A stretch of DNA of 64,000 nt from Theocolax elegans (GCA_026168455.1 CM047431.1:57556910-57620909), one strand, 5' to 3'. Counted from the first letter of the stretch, positions 1 through 12,377 are shown. Numbers and translations are program-made. Notes: a model not told the origin generated them from the letters alone.

Positions 1-1011
1 CCGGTTGTTCGAGGGTCACACGCTTCATTGTGGATTCGACTATATTCAAATATGCGGCAGCACCTCTTGGTTATCGAGACTTTTCTACAAGTCAAGATTA
101 TTATTTGAATCTATATACATATATGTATTATTATAAAATTTCTTTTTATATTGATCGAATCACTCGAATTTTCAGTGATGGTCCTGTAGTAATATTTTTT
201 GTTATGATATAAAGGCTTATTAACACTTGAGCGATTCATCTATTTCGAATAAGGAAACAAAATAACTAAAGCGTTGATTTTCCTAATTTAGAAATACATA
301 TTTATATAATCTTGAATGAATAATCTTGACATATTCGGGCTAATAATTCGAAATGATGTTTCCGACAGGTTTTAAATTATTTAAATTTGAATAAAAAAAA
401 TGGTTTCAATTCGTTGCATACATTTGGTAATTAATTTAATATATTTTGTAATATTGAAAAAGAAATATTTTTCGCTCTACAATATAAATTAGCATTAAAA
501 TAAAAACATTCTTCAAAGTTTAAAACCTAAATTTAACATACCGACGTGAACAATATAATAGCTCCTCGAGTAGAAAAATCATCGTGAAGCTGACTAAAAA
601 TTAATAACCACCTTATCAGACTGCAAAGATAGGCTCTAATGTGGCTCGTAACGGAGTACGATACAAGAAATATCGTAACACATTTAAAATTATGTATACC
701 CGATAACTACCTGCCTATATATTCTACAATGCTTCATCATAAAAGTCAATTTAAAATTTACTGTAACTATTTTTACTCTTGGAAAAAAAAACAATAATTT
801 ATTTCTTTTTATTATTTTATATTCTATAAATGAGCATTTTAATTATATGAAAGAAATTAATTAAATTAGGTTATGTAATTATTAGCAGAATTATCTATTA
901 CAAATTCATTGAATTTATTGAAGTATAATCAATATAAAGAGACATAGATTTATTTCGTATTATTTGTACAAATCAATATTAAAAAATAATATTTAATGTC
1001 ATTTATCACTA
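1..1011. other. AT-rich non-coding stretch
   Basis: No open frame longer than about 60 codons has coding character here, and I see no RNA gene or clear repeat. The first 60 bases are somewhat GC-richer than what follows. It reads as intergenic or intronic insect DNA. Confidence 0.6.
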
Positions 1012-1013
1012 TA

Positions 1014-2373
1014 CTCTCTAAAAATGAATTAGTGAATATTCACTAACAAATTAGTGAATAATTACTAATTCAAATAGTTATAACTAGGTCACTAATGTTT
1101 AGTGAATAGCCACTAATTCAAATAGTGGAATATGCACTAATTCAATTAGTATAAAATACACTACAGCAATTAGTGAATAATCACTAATTCAAATAGCGGA
1201 TCCTAATGGATGTATACACTGCATAAATCCACTAAACCAATTAGTGAAAAATCACTAATTCAAATAGTAAATCCTAATGCCTTATTCTCTGCATTAACCC
1301 ACTAATCCAATTAGTGAAAAATCACTAATTTAAATATTGGTTTACAATAGACGTATTCAGTGCATTCATTCACTAAAGTAATTAGTTTAAAAAAAGTTTA
1401 AAAACTTTAAAAATCTCAAAAATATGGATATATTTTTAATTTATTATTTGTTTTAGTAATTATACATATATAATGTTATACACATATCTATACATATATA
1501 ATTTCTAATTATGTAGTAAACGATTTTGCAAAAACTAAAATTATTTTTTTCACCTAAATAATATTCTGTTCTGAGGTTTCTAATACAATTTAGCATACAT
1601 GACTACTCACATTTTATTAAATAATTATTGATTCTAAATAATTATTAACTTTGCAATTATTACTAATAATCTAATGTGGAATCTATTATCTAATAGTTCG
1701 ATAGCGCAAAAACGAAAATTATTGTTTTGTTCATCCAATTATATATTGAAATTTCTAAAAGAGTTTATCATACTTGACTACTTGCCTGTTAATAATAACA
1801 ATTAGGCAAAATACTTATTAACTTTACAACTCTAAGTAAAAAATTATTATGCCAATTATTAATGCGCTCACTATGTCGAAATGAAAAAAGCAATTTTACA
1901 GTATAGATACAATAGGTACTGCGCAGTTACAAATGTAAATATACATCATATTGCACATAACTGATTTTAAAGATATATAATTTAAATTTATAATCTATAT
2001 TTTCTAATAGTAAACTTTAAACAAAAAAAAGTAAAGGCAGATTCCTTTTTCATTTAAATAATACTGATATTTACAATTTACATCATACGATCAGCTAGGA
2101 GACGTCTGCACAGCAAGGAAAGCAAGCGAGTACTGACCCGCGCCGCGCAATCTACTAAATCATTTACTACACTATAACTAATGAATTAGTGAATATTCAC
2201 TAATTCATTAATGAATATTTACTAATTCATTAGTGAAAAATTGACTTATTATTTTGTAAAAAATTTAATCGATAATTTTCACTAATTAATTAGTGAAAAA
2301 ACTACTAATTATTTAGTGAAACATTTTTCACTAAGCAAATTAGTGAAATTTTCACTAATTTATTTTTAGAGAG
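1014..2373. mobile_element. Non-autonomous DNA transposon (large MITE) with TA target duplication
   Basis: The two ends are inverted copies: the left end begins CTCTCTAAAAATGAATTAGT and the right end, read on the other strand, begins CTCTCTAAAAATAAATTAGT. Each is bordered by TA (1012-1013 and 2374-2375). Inside each end lies an array of TTAGTGA and TCACTAA words, often as palindromic pairs, at about 1025-1385 and 2180-2365. The core (about 1400-2100) holds two diverged direct repeats near 1520-1670 and 1690-1850 and a short GC-rich patch near 2095-2150, and has no transposase frame. TA duplication and short inverted ends are typical of Tc1/mariner-type elements; the family assignment is inference. 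The subterminal word array could be transposase binding sites. Confidence 0.8.
1025..1385. repeat. Subterminal TTAGTGA/TCACTAA array, left
   Basis: Roughly twenty imperfect copies of a 7-base word in both orientations, spaced 10-30 bases apart. A similar but shorter array is found at 2180-2365 at the other end of the same element. Confidence 0.75.
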
Positions 2374-2375
2374 TA

Positions 2376-3060
2376 GATAATTCACATTCTTTACAGACTA
2401 TATTTGGAGGCTAATCGAAATTATTTGTTTTAGCTACTAATTATGGATTTATTGACCATGTTTGATCAATTGTCTAGTTTTTGACTAAAGAAAACTTTCG
2501 TAAATCCTTTAATTTCTATAAGGGTGCACAACTATTAGGGTAATACCTTGCCCAATACCGGGTACCATTTTGTTTTTTCAATTAATTTTCTAAAATAATA
2601 CGGATAAAAAAAGTTTTTCATGCGGAATATTTTCCATCTTAGTAGACTTGCTGTAGGAAACATTTGATGCAATTAACCAAAAATCCCCATCAAAAAAGTC
2701 AAGATGGAGCTACATGTGTTTTTTTCAAACTCTTGAAAAAGTACTTTATTCTTTGAAATAGCCTTTTTGGACTATATATAAAAGTTGATGAAAATTAATA
2801 CGTGGAATCAAGCTTAAAATTGCACGTGAAATTGCATGTGGAAGTGGAAGAAACTTAGTTTCTTATTATTATTTTCTTTGTAGAACAAAAACATTAATTA
2901 TAAAATAAAAGGCTCGATTATTATTTTCCTGTATTAATGATCAATCAGTGACGAAACCTGTGATGTATAACGATATAATATACTTGATATTACGTATGAA
3001 ATACATATAGGAAAAAATATTTATTAACATTGATCAGGTTCTAAATTACAATACGTACAC
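2376..3060. other. AT-rich non-coding stretch
   Basis: No gene is visible. It separates the TA-flanked element at 1014-2373 from the first of two small MITEs. Confidence 0.5.
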
Positions 3061-3062
3061 TA

Positions 3063-3191
3063 GTAGAAATCTGACCATTAATGTAACGTTTTTTAAGCCA
3101 AAAATTGGTCAAGTGTCATAAAATACCCAAAAAATGCCCAATTAATGGCAAAATTAGAATTTTATTCAACCTTCAAATGTTAAATTTCTAC
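3063..3191 (+). mobile_element. 129 bp MITE, family with GTAGAAAT ends, copy 1
   Basis: Starts GTAGAAATCTGACCATTAAT and ends with AAATTTCTAC, with TA on both sides (3061-3062, 3192-3193), so the visible outer sequence is CTAGTAGAAAT...ATTTCTACTAG. The interior is nearly the same as copies at 10164-10292 (opposite strand) and 28982-29108, and related to 3302-3425. It is non-coding and too short for a transposase. The TA target site suggests Tc1/mariner-type mobilisation (inference). Confidence 0.85.
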
Positions 3192-3301
3192 TAGGGTATG
3201 TTTTAATGATTTTTTTAAGAATTTCCATTATTAAAATTTAAATAATTTTGTATGGCAAAAATCTTTGACTTATTAGCCGCAATTTTACACGTAAGACCCT
3301 A

Positions 3302-3425
3302 GTAGAAATTGAAACATTTATGAAATGTTTTTTTTGCCAAACCGTTTAATCAAAAATCTCCAATGACTTTGTGATTAATGTTGAAGAAGTGGTTACTGCT
3401 ATCCCTAAAACAGTTTGATTTCTAC
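3302..3425 (+). mobile_element. Diverged member of the GTAGAAAT MITE family, copy 2
   Basis: Begins GTAGAAATTGAAACATTTAT after TA and ends GATTTCTAC before TA. Its first 45 bases align with copy 1 (both have an ATGTTTTTT-type run followed by GCCAAA), but the rest has diverged. It lies only about 110 bases from copy 1 and in the same orientation. Confidence 0.65.
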
Positions 3426-5303
3426 TAGGAATATTCATTTATATTGAGGTTGAGTAACTCTCATTCTGCTTGGTAATGTTTTCGATATAGGTGTTATCTT
3501 TTCACAAAATGTAAAGTAGAGTGTTTTCAAATTTTCTTTCTATATTTGTTTTTAGGAAACTCACATAATTAATTTTAAATTCGTTGATAATCCAGTGTTA
3601 TGTTATTCTATACACATTACCTCAATTGTATTTTTTCTAAATGTGCAAAGAAAATCTTGCTATAGTATTATTAGCTCGTGATATTTACAAAATATCTTAA
3701 TTAACTAATTTTAATAAAAATATCTTAAATAAATTTTTGTCTTTTGTAAATAAAGAATACTTTCGAATGTGCGGGGCAAGTAAGGAAATGTTAAATATAA
3801 AGATATTATAAAAAAAATAGTGTCCTTGATAAAAAAAATAAAAAACGATATACTTAAGTACTAATTTTTGTATATGATACAAATGTTAATGTATAAAACA
3901 TTCGGATAGCAACGATTTTTGCGAAATGTGTGGTCGTATTTTGTCGTAAAGTTTTAGTATATTTAAAATTCGACTAGCAAAAAGGACAGTGTCATCGGAG
4001 AACGGTTATTTGCCGATTGAACATGCGGTATTTGTTTAATTACAGCGATCATTTCATCCGTTTATTTCACGTACATAATTAATTTACGAGCTGTCGCGAC
4101 AAAAGACATTGTCCGAATATCTGGACTTGATCGCGCTTTTAAAATACATAATCTAAATATACATTTTTCGTTGGTTTAATTTGTTTTGACAAAGTATTCA
4201 CGGAGAATTTAAAGTATTCAGTATCAAAATACACACAATATATTCGATTGAACGTATAAAGATGATATTTTGAATATGTGACTCATTTGTATAAAGCAGA
4301 ACAATGAAATATGTTATTTACTTATACTACAGTCAAATTCTTGGTACGGGCTATACACCGGCTCCTTTCAAATGAATTTCTGCCTCGAAATATCAATCAG
4401 CGATTTGAAGAGTCTTCCGTAATTTAATGTTATTTTAGGTTTTGACTCGTTATCGAGCAAGTCAACCGACGCAAAAAAAACCCATACCTAGGTAATGCTA
4501 CCCTTATTTTAAATTATTTTCTATTTTATCGTTTTTTAGACTCTAAGAATTTAAATAATAAACTATCATGAACAAATTAATCTACATACTTCTCTTCTTC
4601 ATTATTATAAACGTGTAATGGAAAAAAATTGATTTTTTCAAATTGGGCATATACGTTACTTTGCGCACCTAAGAATCAAATACATTGGGCGTGCATGAAA
4701 AAAGATTGAGCGAGCTATTTTACTGCATGAGGTAAAAACAGTTGCCATAAATATTTTATTTACTGCTAAAAATTGTAATTATAACTCTGAATTTTTGAGT
4801 ATAGAAACTTAACGTGTTTATTTCTACGAGTAAACGATCCATCCTAAATCCTCTTGGCGTCAGCTGCACTCCTGTTCTCGGTTCGATAATTTATTTTACT
4901 TATCGGTGCCCGACCTGTACGTCAAATTAAAAATTCATCATTTTTGAGTTTTTTCCTAATAATCGTTTTTTTGTCCATTTCCAGATATTTTGGTTTACAG
5001 GACCCTGATTCTTAGGCGATAAACTCACGATTAAACTATTGTATATCGACGATTCTTATGACGATATAAAGTAATTTTATCGCGTAAGAATAAGGCCTCT
5101 GACGCCCACGCTTCATCCCCAGAGTTTTAATTAGAATTTTCTAATATGTGTTAATTTTAATAAATATATGATATTGATACTCTTATCGCAGTATAGTTAA
5201 AGACTGAAAATTTGCGATTACATTAGGTATCATATTTACAATGTACATTTATTTATTTCCTCAACATTTCCGATATAACGTATAAGTCGTTAGTAATCTC
5301 TAC

Positions 5304-5335
<32 letters not shown>

Positions 5336-5340
5336 TATAT
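5304..5340. repeat. TA microsatellite
   Basis: About eleven TA units followed by an interrupted TATATATTATAT tract. Confidence 0.85.
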
Positions 5341-6575
5341 ACATATACACAGTCGTCGCGATATAATAGTGAATTCGCACATGTAAAGATCAGGATTTTC
5401 TAGGAGATCGTAGCACGAACGAGCTCACCTCGGTCGGAAGATAAATTATTGACGTAATTGATGGGTTAATAATGTAAATAGTCGAGGGATATATGTGTAT
5501 AAACCATTCAAATGCAGGCGCGCATTAACTCCAGGCATCGAATTAAAGTACCCATAATCAAAATTCATATATGTATATATATATCCTGTACGTGTATTTT
5601 ATATATATATATGGGGACGTTTCATGTCGAATACTCGGTTCAACGTTTTAACATTTACCAAGTTTTAGTCGAGGGTTACATAGATATTTTCTACGGAATA
5701 CGATTAATGAGATTCTATTAGTTTTTTTTAATATTAATTGTGATTTATCTCAAAATCGGTAACTGGTTGCAAATACTCAAACCCTGAGTCCAAATTATTA
5801 TCAATTTTGAAAGACTACTTACGTATGTCACCAACATTGAATGTCGAAAAAATAATGGAGACATCGAATTTGATTAACTTTTCAATCGTATATACGATAC
5901 TCATTAAATCAAGCGCTTTTAAAAACTTAGATTAATTTAACAAATAATAATATTTTTTTTATAGATATTCGTGTACACGTGGTACACGTTTTATAATCTT
6001 TAGTGCATTTACGTTATTTTTAATATTATATATACACACAGTTAACTAAACGAGAGAAAGAGAGAGGAGTGCATCTCTGGGTTATACGTGGATTGCCTTC
6101 AAACCCTGTTTGTATAATCGATCGATATCGGACGTTCGAATTTAATTAGCTAATAGAGTGTTCTATCTAAACGTACAGTTAACATTTAAACTAAAAAATG
6201 TATATTAATGAATTTAAGCATCAATTAATCGTACGTTTTTAACTATTCTAGTTATAATATATTTCGTATTACATTTGTAAATAATACATTTACAAAGATG
6301 TCGTTGAGATTGGATAATTTGATTTCAAGTTTGTTATACCATTAACATTTTTAGGCACGATCGTTGCACAAGAGTGCCTTGTATTTTCACCATCGCTAAA
6401 AATGTAACACCATGAGTAATTATTTATTTATACATAAAAACATTTTTCGTCCAGAAACTAAGTCATTTTAAACGTTTTTGAAACAGTATGTATGTGTGTA
6501 TGTATGTAGTCAAGTTAATCGAATAACTCAGCCAATTTTGAGCCGATTTAGTTAAACTAAAAGAATCTATATGCC

Positions 6576-6621
6576 GAAAATTCTTTAATGTTGGACCGAA
6601 GAAAATTCTTTAATGTTGGAC
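6576..6621 (+). repeat. Two-copy tandem repeat, 25 bp period
   Basis: A 21-base word starting GAAAATTCTTTAATGTTGGA occurs at 6576 and again at 6601, separated by four bases. Confidence 0.8.
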
Positions 6622-6631
6622 TGTTTAATTT

Positions 6632-6633
<2 letters not shown>

Positions 6634-6662
<29 letters not shown>
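6634..6662. repeat. TA microsatellite
   Basis: About fourteen uninterrupted TA units just 150 bases upstream of the 5S-derived SINE. Confidence 0.9.
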
Positions 6663-6667
<5 letters not shown>

Positions 6668-6793
6668 TTTTTGTAATATTTTCGTTACATAGAGGTACAC
6701 TTTCTTTTTTTTTGTATAGTTATTTGATTGTTGGTAAGAATTTAATGTGTTGCTATAATTTTAGAGTACCATTTTGAATTCAAAAATACTATT

Positions 6794-6811
6794 GAATATT
6801 AAAACAATTTA
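6794..6811 (+). repeat. Target-site duplication of the SINE, left copy
   Basis: GAATATTAAAACAATTTA, identical over 18 bases to the right copy at 7231-7248. A long, perfect duplication indicates target-primed retroposition and a fairly young insertion. Confidence 0.9.
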
Positions 6812-7230
6812 CCGACACGGTGGCGGAGTGGCGGAGACGCACCTCGGCCGATCTCGAAGGTTAAGCAGCACTAAGTGCGGTTGGCACTTGGATGGGTGAC
6901 ACCATTCTTGTGCGGCTTTCGAGATCGGTTAGGTGTTTTTCCACACTTCACAACGTGAGCGGAAGGTGAGGAACATTCGGTTTCGGTGTTTGGGCCTACG
7001 CAAGGTGATCTGAACATCTAAACAGAATGTTTCAATACACCGGCCGTCTCGGGGAAGGTTTTCATACAAGGTTTTCCCTTTCTCACGGGCATAACCCCGG
7101 TTGAATGCGAGACGGTGGGGACCGGGATGGGAAAAATTGGAATGTTTTCACCCCCACACATAGGTGGTAGGGGTGTCCCTTTAAAAACCCGTTTAATGGG
7201 TATACGGGGTGATGAGCAAAGAGAATAAAA
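6812..7230 (+). mobile_element. 5S-rRNA-derived SINE (SINE3-like)
   Basis: The first ~120 bases contain a recognisable 5S rRNA core at 6841-6925: CCGATCTCGAAGGTTAAGCA, the A-box region of the 5S internal promoter, then CACTTGGATGGGTGAC, the C-box region. The remainder (about 6950-7230) is unrelated GC-rich sequence ending in a short A-rich tail, as expected of a LINE-mobilised SINE. The element is flanked by a perfect 18 bp direct duplication, GAATATTAAAACAATTTA, at 6794-6811 and 7231-7248. Pol III transcription from the 5S promoter and LINE-driven retroposition are known for SINE3 elements; the partner LINE is not visible. The 5' end is not 5S-like, so the head may be chimeric. Confidence 0.85.
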
Positions 7231-7248
7231 GAATATTAAAACAATTTA
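7231..7248 (+). repeat. Target-site duplication of the SINE, right copy
   Basis: Identical to 6794-6811. Confidence 0.9.
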
Positions 7249-9564
7249 TTTTTTATATTTCGTAGAACGAATTATTATATGTATACATCAATATTAGAAT
7301 TGTATTAATAATAGTAAAATCTATTTCCGGGTTCATTGTCCGGTCTCTGCTGATCGATACACCCGCGACGTTGAACAAAATATTTATATAATTAAAATAT
7401 ATTAAATTGTACCTTAGCTTACAAGTGTTTCTAGAAACCTGGAACGGTCTATTTTTTTCCCTTCTAAACGAAAGTGTGCAATATACGATTATAAATAAAT
7501 AGTTAATAAACCACGTTCATTCATTTAGAAAAATGTTTCGCACAATTGCAAGTAACAGTTTACAAAGTATTTCAATTATGCTCGGGATCCTCGCCTTGAA
7601 GTCGCAATCAGCTGTGTGACTTGCGGAAGAAAGAGAGAGAGAGAGAGAGAGTTTCAGTTTAACGCGGTACAGTCAATTTAACGGAGAGGAAGCAATTAAC
7701 AAATGAGATAGAAATAATTAATTATTTACTTTTACTGTGTTGTATATATATCTTTACATCAAATTTGTCAAACTGCATCAATTCTTAAATTTGGATGCTC
7801 CCGATTGATTATTAAACGCTAAATATTACATAACATGGACCTTAGAGGATAATTGAAGTGGGTGCGAAACAAGATATACGCGATTACTCGTAAAATGTAT
7901 GATAGTTACGAATTTATTAAGCGTCAATTTTGCGAACAATTCGCGTTGATGACAAAGATGAAGACGACTTACGTACATTACGAATACACGTCCGAGTAAA
8001 AATTCACGTCTATAGCCACACGTGATCATCCGGTCCACTTATAATTTACTCCCTCGATTTAAGTTTCGTTTAATTGAATCATCTTTAAGATTTAAATATT
8101 ACAAATTATAGTACAATTCCTGGTCACGTCATACATCATTTTCTTTTCGAAAATAAATATTATTATGAGTTTATAATGCCGAACATTGAGAAACAGTTTG
8201 TCAAATAATTCTAAGTAATAATTATTAATTTATTTATACTTGTCGAAAAATGTAATTGAATATATTGCTTCGAGAATGGTCAAAATTAGATCAATTTACC
8301 GGAAAACCATATGTTTTCCGAGACGTATATTAAAATAGTATTCCACAACGCGTTGGGACCAAGTTACCGTTGACAGGTTTTTCGGATTCGAATCCACACC
8401 AAATTATTGCCGTGTAAGTTGATTTCTATTCAGGTAATTAAGCGTATCTTTTTTCGATAGATAGAGAGGTCTTGATTTCCGCGATGAAATTTAATATCAA
8501 GTAGATTTCTTCTTAGGTCATATTTAAATAGAATTCCACTTGAAGAAACAAATTAGTTTTTTGAGTGTAGATTTTTCGAAGTGTAAAGAGAATAATTTAA
8601 TAAAAAAAACAACCGTGTCAGCAAAATAAACTTGCAACTTGTATGAATTATTGATTAATAAAGATGTCGTTTAATACTTAAAATATAATCATAATGTTTG
8701 CAATGAAATCGTTACAATCATTTATCGTGTTAAGTTCATTATAAAAAAAATTGGATAGACGAGTCAGTTGTTTGTACAGAGTAGCAGAGAAATGTATTAG
8801 TTTTTCAGTATATTGAAATATTGAAATACATAGTGTTACACTGTTTTTTGAATGTATAAACTGTTAAAAGGTTTTTTTTTTCCTTTCTAGCAAAAAGAAA
8901 TCCCTTTTACATGAAACAGTAAATAGTATTTCTGGATGTAAACAAAGAAGGTATAGATATATGGAAAAAATATAGCACCGTAAAGAGCCATTTAGCGTAG
9001 AGTGGTGTATCGAACGGTTATTATTGTGTACTCTTCTTATTAATGCGAAACAATAAAGATGTTTGGGAAATTATAAATATTTGATTTCATTTAATAATGG
9101 AAGTTGAAATATTAATTTAATATACATATATTAATAATAACTCTCAATTAAAAAGAAAAGCAAATAATTTTGCGTTCAACTAATTATCCATTATAGACAG
9201 ACTCTTAATTAATATTTAACTGTATGCCTATAACTATATATTGTAGTGGGTTTTTGTTGCAAGATAATTGCTGCACTGTAACAGCCTGCGAATGTTGTGT
9301 GCATGATTTTGTACATTTATATATTTGTTACATGATGTGTATAGAATTTATGTAACTCATACATTTTTTTCACATAATGTGAGCTTAAATTGGAGGTTTG
9401 GAGGTTAGTTTAACAGTTATCGAAGAAACGACATTAAAAAAATTTGAAAATTTGTCGTATATATATGTATATACATACATTGGAAATAAATTAATTTTAC
9501 ATTTTTAACCTCAAAATCTAAATGACATAATATTTAACATTCAGAAATATGTTATTTCCTCGTA
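7249..9564. other. AT-rich non-coding region
   Basis: A GA microsatellite lies at 7633-7651. Slightly GC-richer pieces occur near 7330-7370 and 8340-8410. No coding frame with recognisable content and no RNA gene. Confidence 0.5.
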
Positions 9565-9572
9565 TTTGAGTA

Positions 9573-10723
9573 CAGGGTTGGGTAAGTACTTGCCAACCAC
9601 TCATTTTCGAACATCGTATATGGTATATATACCAACTAACCCTAAATATAAAAAAGAACTCAAAAAAGTATTCGATAAAGTATTCAATCAAATACTTTTC
9701 GAATATCGAGTAATAATATTTAATATAATTAAACTTAATATAATACTGTAACTTTCATTTTTAAGATTTTAACATTCATTGACAGAACAGTACATAAAGA
9801 ATTAAAATGTATTCTTAAGAAACGAAAGTATTCAAAAAAACCTCTGATAGAACAGAAATAGTAAAAATAGAATTGGAACTTTTCTGGAAGAGTCAAACTT
9901 GCACGGACTACTGTATTTTTTCTTTTAAATTATATTCGCATATAAAAACTGCATTTCTCAAATACAACACAAGCTTATGTTCCTAAGCAGCAAATGAAAG
10001 GCTTGATGGGAGGCTTTATTTTGTCTTCGTATAGATGTCGAATGATTGATGAGATATTTACAATGTTAAATAATTAAAATGTAATAAAAACTATCGGTAA
10101 AAATTTTAAATAATTGTAAAAATTATTTAATTATAATTCTATAAAACTTAGATAATCATCCTAGTAGAAATTTACCATTTGAAGGTTAAATAAAACTCTA
10201 ATTTGGCCATTAATTGGGCATTTATTCGGTATTTTATGACACTTGGCCATTTTTTAGCTTAAAAATCGTTACATTTATGGTCAAATTTCTACTAGAGCAA
10301 TTATTTATTAAAATTATAAATATAAATTTAATAAAAAAACATCATGAATTTTTATTATTATATTACAGTCTAAATGCTAAAAATATCAATATTGTTCTAG
10401 TGTACTTCAGATCAGTATATACATACATATCTTTATGTTTTGGCAATGCATGCTAAAATCTTCTTGAAAATAAAAATTACACTTATATAAAATTCAATTA
10501 TATTACAAATTCCTACTCAGTATTCGAAAAAAGTGTATACCAAATAACGATGTTGTTACATATATACATTAACAAATATACAGTAATGTAATGCATAATA
10601 AATTGTAATGCATAATAACAAATATGTTATTATGCAAGTCGATTTGTTTTTTTTTAATCTTTACACTCAAATAATGAAAAAGTATTTGAAAATAAGTAGT
10701 TGGAGACTACATACTCAACCCTG
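9573..10723. mobile_element. hAT-like non-autonomous transposon
   Basis: The left end starts CAGGGTTGGGTAAGTACTTG and the right end on the other strand starts CAGGGTTGAGTATGTAGTCT; the inverted similarity extends for about 42 bases. The flanks carry 8-base repeats, TTTGAGTA at 9565-9572 and TTTGAGTC at 10724-10731 (7 of 8 match). CAGGG-type ends with 8 bp duplications are the hallmark of the hAT superfamily. AAGTATT-type words recur near the ends. There is no transposase frame, so it is a deletion derivative or MITE. A 129 bp MITE has inserted at 10164-10292. Confidence 0.8.
10164..10292 (-). mobile_element. 129 bp MITE of the GTAGAAAT family, nested copy 3
   Basis: Reverse-complement copy of 3063-3191 with the same length. 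It begins GTAGAAATTTACCATTTGAA and ends CAAATTTCTAC, with TA on both sides (10162-10163, 10293-10294). It sits inside the hAT-like element, so it inserted after it. Confidence 0.88.
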
Positions 10724-11289
10724 TTTGAGTCATTAATTTTTAATAGTTAAAAATATCAATTCTCGTAGACATTTATTTTCGTATGGATTGTGCATCGAAT
10801 AAAAGAATGCAGAAATATTTAAACTGTAATGATTAATTCATTTTAATTTTAATGCTAATATTACCTTATAAAATAACGATTACCCTTTAAAAGTTTCATG
10901 GAAAGAGAGAGAAAGAGAGAGAGCTAGAAAGAATAAAAATGAATAAATAGTATCGAAATTCTCGGCTAAACGCATGGTCATACGTAATTTTAGTCAATAT
11001 AATTGTAATAATCATTAATCGTACTAAACTTGTAAATAGCACGAAATGTTGACCATGTTGTTCATCCAGAAAACTCAGATACTTATTAAAACAAATTAAC
11101 TGTCCGCATAGACCCATCCAACGTTTAAAAACGGGATGTCTATAACCAATCTGCAGTGTAAATAGTAACCCTAAATAATGCCACCCAACGAGGTTGAAAA
11201 AGAAACCTCGAAATAATGAAAAAGAAAGAAAAAAAAAGACAAAATAGAAGATAAAATGTGTGAAAATAGTAAAAAGTAAAAATTAGAAG

Positions 11290-11640
11290 AATACGCGGTC
11301 GGGTAAATTAGCCCCCTGGTTATAGGTAGTATATACGATGGAAGTGCTTGCGTATATGGAGGTATAGAGGGCAGCCGCGCAGCTGTAAATTTGTTGGCGC
11401 GCCGAGCGAGTGCGCCGCGGCGCTTAGCATGATATTGATCGACGCGCTCTCTACCCTCTCTCGGTTTGCGTTGCTTCCCACCCTTTTCTTTACCTCTTCC
11501 AACCCTCCCAAACCCCTCCGCTATCGCTCTCGGTCCAGAATCTTACTCTCCCTCGAAACTGTGCATCATCGCGTTCCCTCACTTTAATACTGCACACTTT
11601 TCTCTCTTTTCTTCCATTACACCGACTGCGAATCATTTAG
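11290..11640. promoter_or_regulatory. CpG-rich island, possible promoter or enhancer
   Basis: A sharp rise in GC and CpG content against AT-rich surroundings, with GGCGCGCC-like and GCCGCGGCGC words near 11395-11430 followed by a pyrimidine-rich stretch to 11640. Insect promoters and regulatory DNA often look like this, but no core-promoter element is decisive. Confidence 0.25.
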
Positions 11641-12036
11641 ATTTCATTTTTTTTTATCTGGTCATACCTATGTATACTTACCCGATCATCCGGCCCAATT
11701 AATTCGTACACAGGACTAAGCAATTGATAATTATAGTTACCTGCGATAATATTGGGAACATTAACTCGTAATTTTTAGCGTTGTATATACAAAAACCCGA
11801 TGTGCTTAATTGTTATGTGCACAATCACCCCTTGTGTCTATATTGCAAGAAAAATCGATAAAAACTTATCGTATATATATATGTACGATTAAACTCATTT
11901 CGCACTACTTACACTGGGATTCAATTTGCCCGCTACACTCTTTCTTTCACGAGCTTAATAATTTTCTTCTTTTTCTTTTTTATTTCAGGTTCGCATTCTT
12001 TTTTTGTTTGCTTAAAACCCGGGTATAAACGATCGC

Positions 12037-12059
12037 GGGGGAGGGGGGGGGGGGAGGGG
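12037..12059 (+). other. G-run, potential G-quadruplex
   Basis: A nearly pure G tract interrupted by single A bases (GGGGGAGGGGG...GAGGGG), enough for four or more G-runs. Confidence 0.6.
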
Positions 12060-12377
12060 TCAGAGTGCACTTTCAAACTGTAAAACAGGTCGAGCTAGGA
12101 GATTCACTTTTTAAGTAAACTTTTTAACTATAATTGCCGGAGTTATTAAACCTAACGAAATAAATTGAGTTTAAATATCCTTTAGCGGGTGATAAACCGT
12201 TACGGGAAATAAATTACTCATTTTGGGGATTTACAGGAACTAAGCCAACGATTAATAATTAATCCAGTATACATATGTAATTGATGATGTTTGTTAAACA
12301 ATAAACAATAAATAAAAATAAAACAATATTTGTTAAGTGTAACGGTAAATAAAATAACTTTTCGCGCTATAGATTGC

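Larger units (their letters stand above)
3430..6793. other. AT-rich non-coding region
   Basis: Contains a TA microsatellite around 5304-5340, a second at about 6634-6662 and a two-copy direct repeat at 6576-6621. Short frames in this stretch start at non-ATG codons or in microsatellite and have no domain. No RNA gene recognised. Confidence 0.55.

Noticed and set aside
2521..4506. Possible inverted ends AGGGTAATACCTTGCCC and AAGGGTAGCATTACCTAGG
   Set aside because: Similarity is too short and gapped, no target duplication, and the interior has no shared features.
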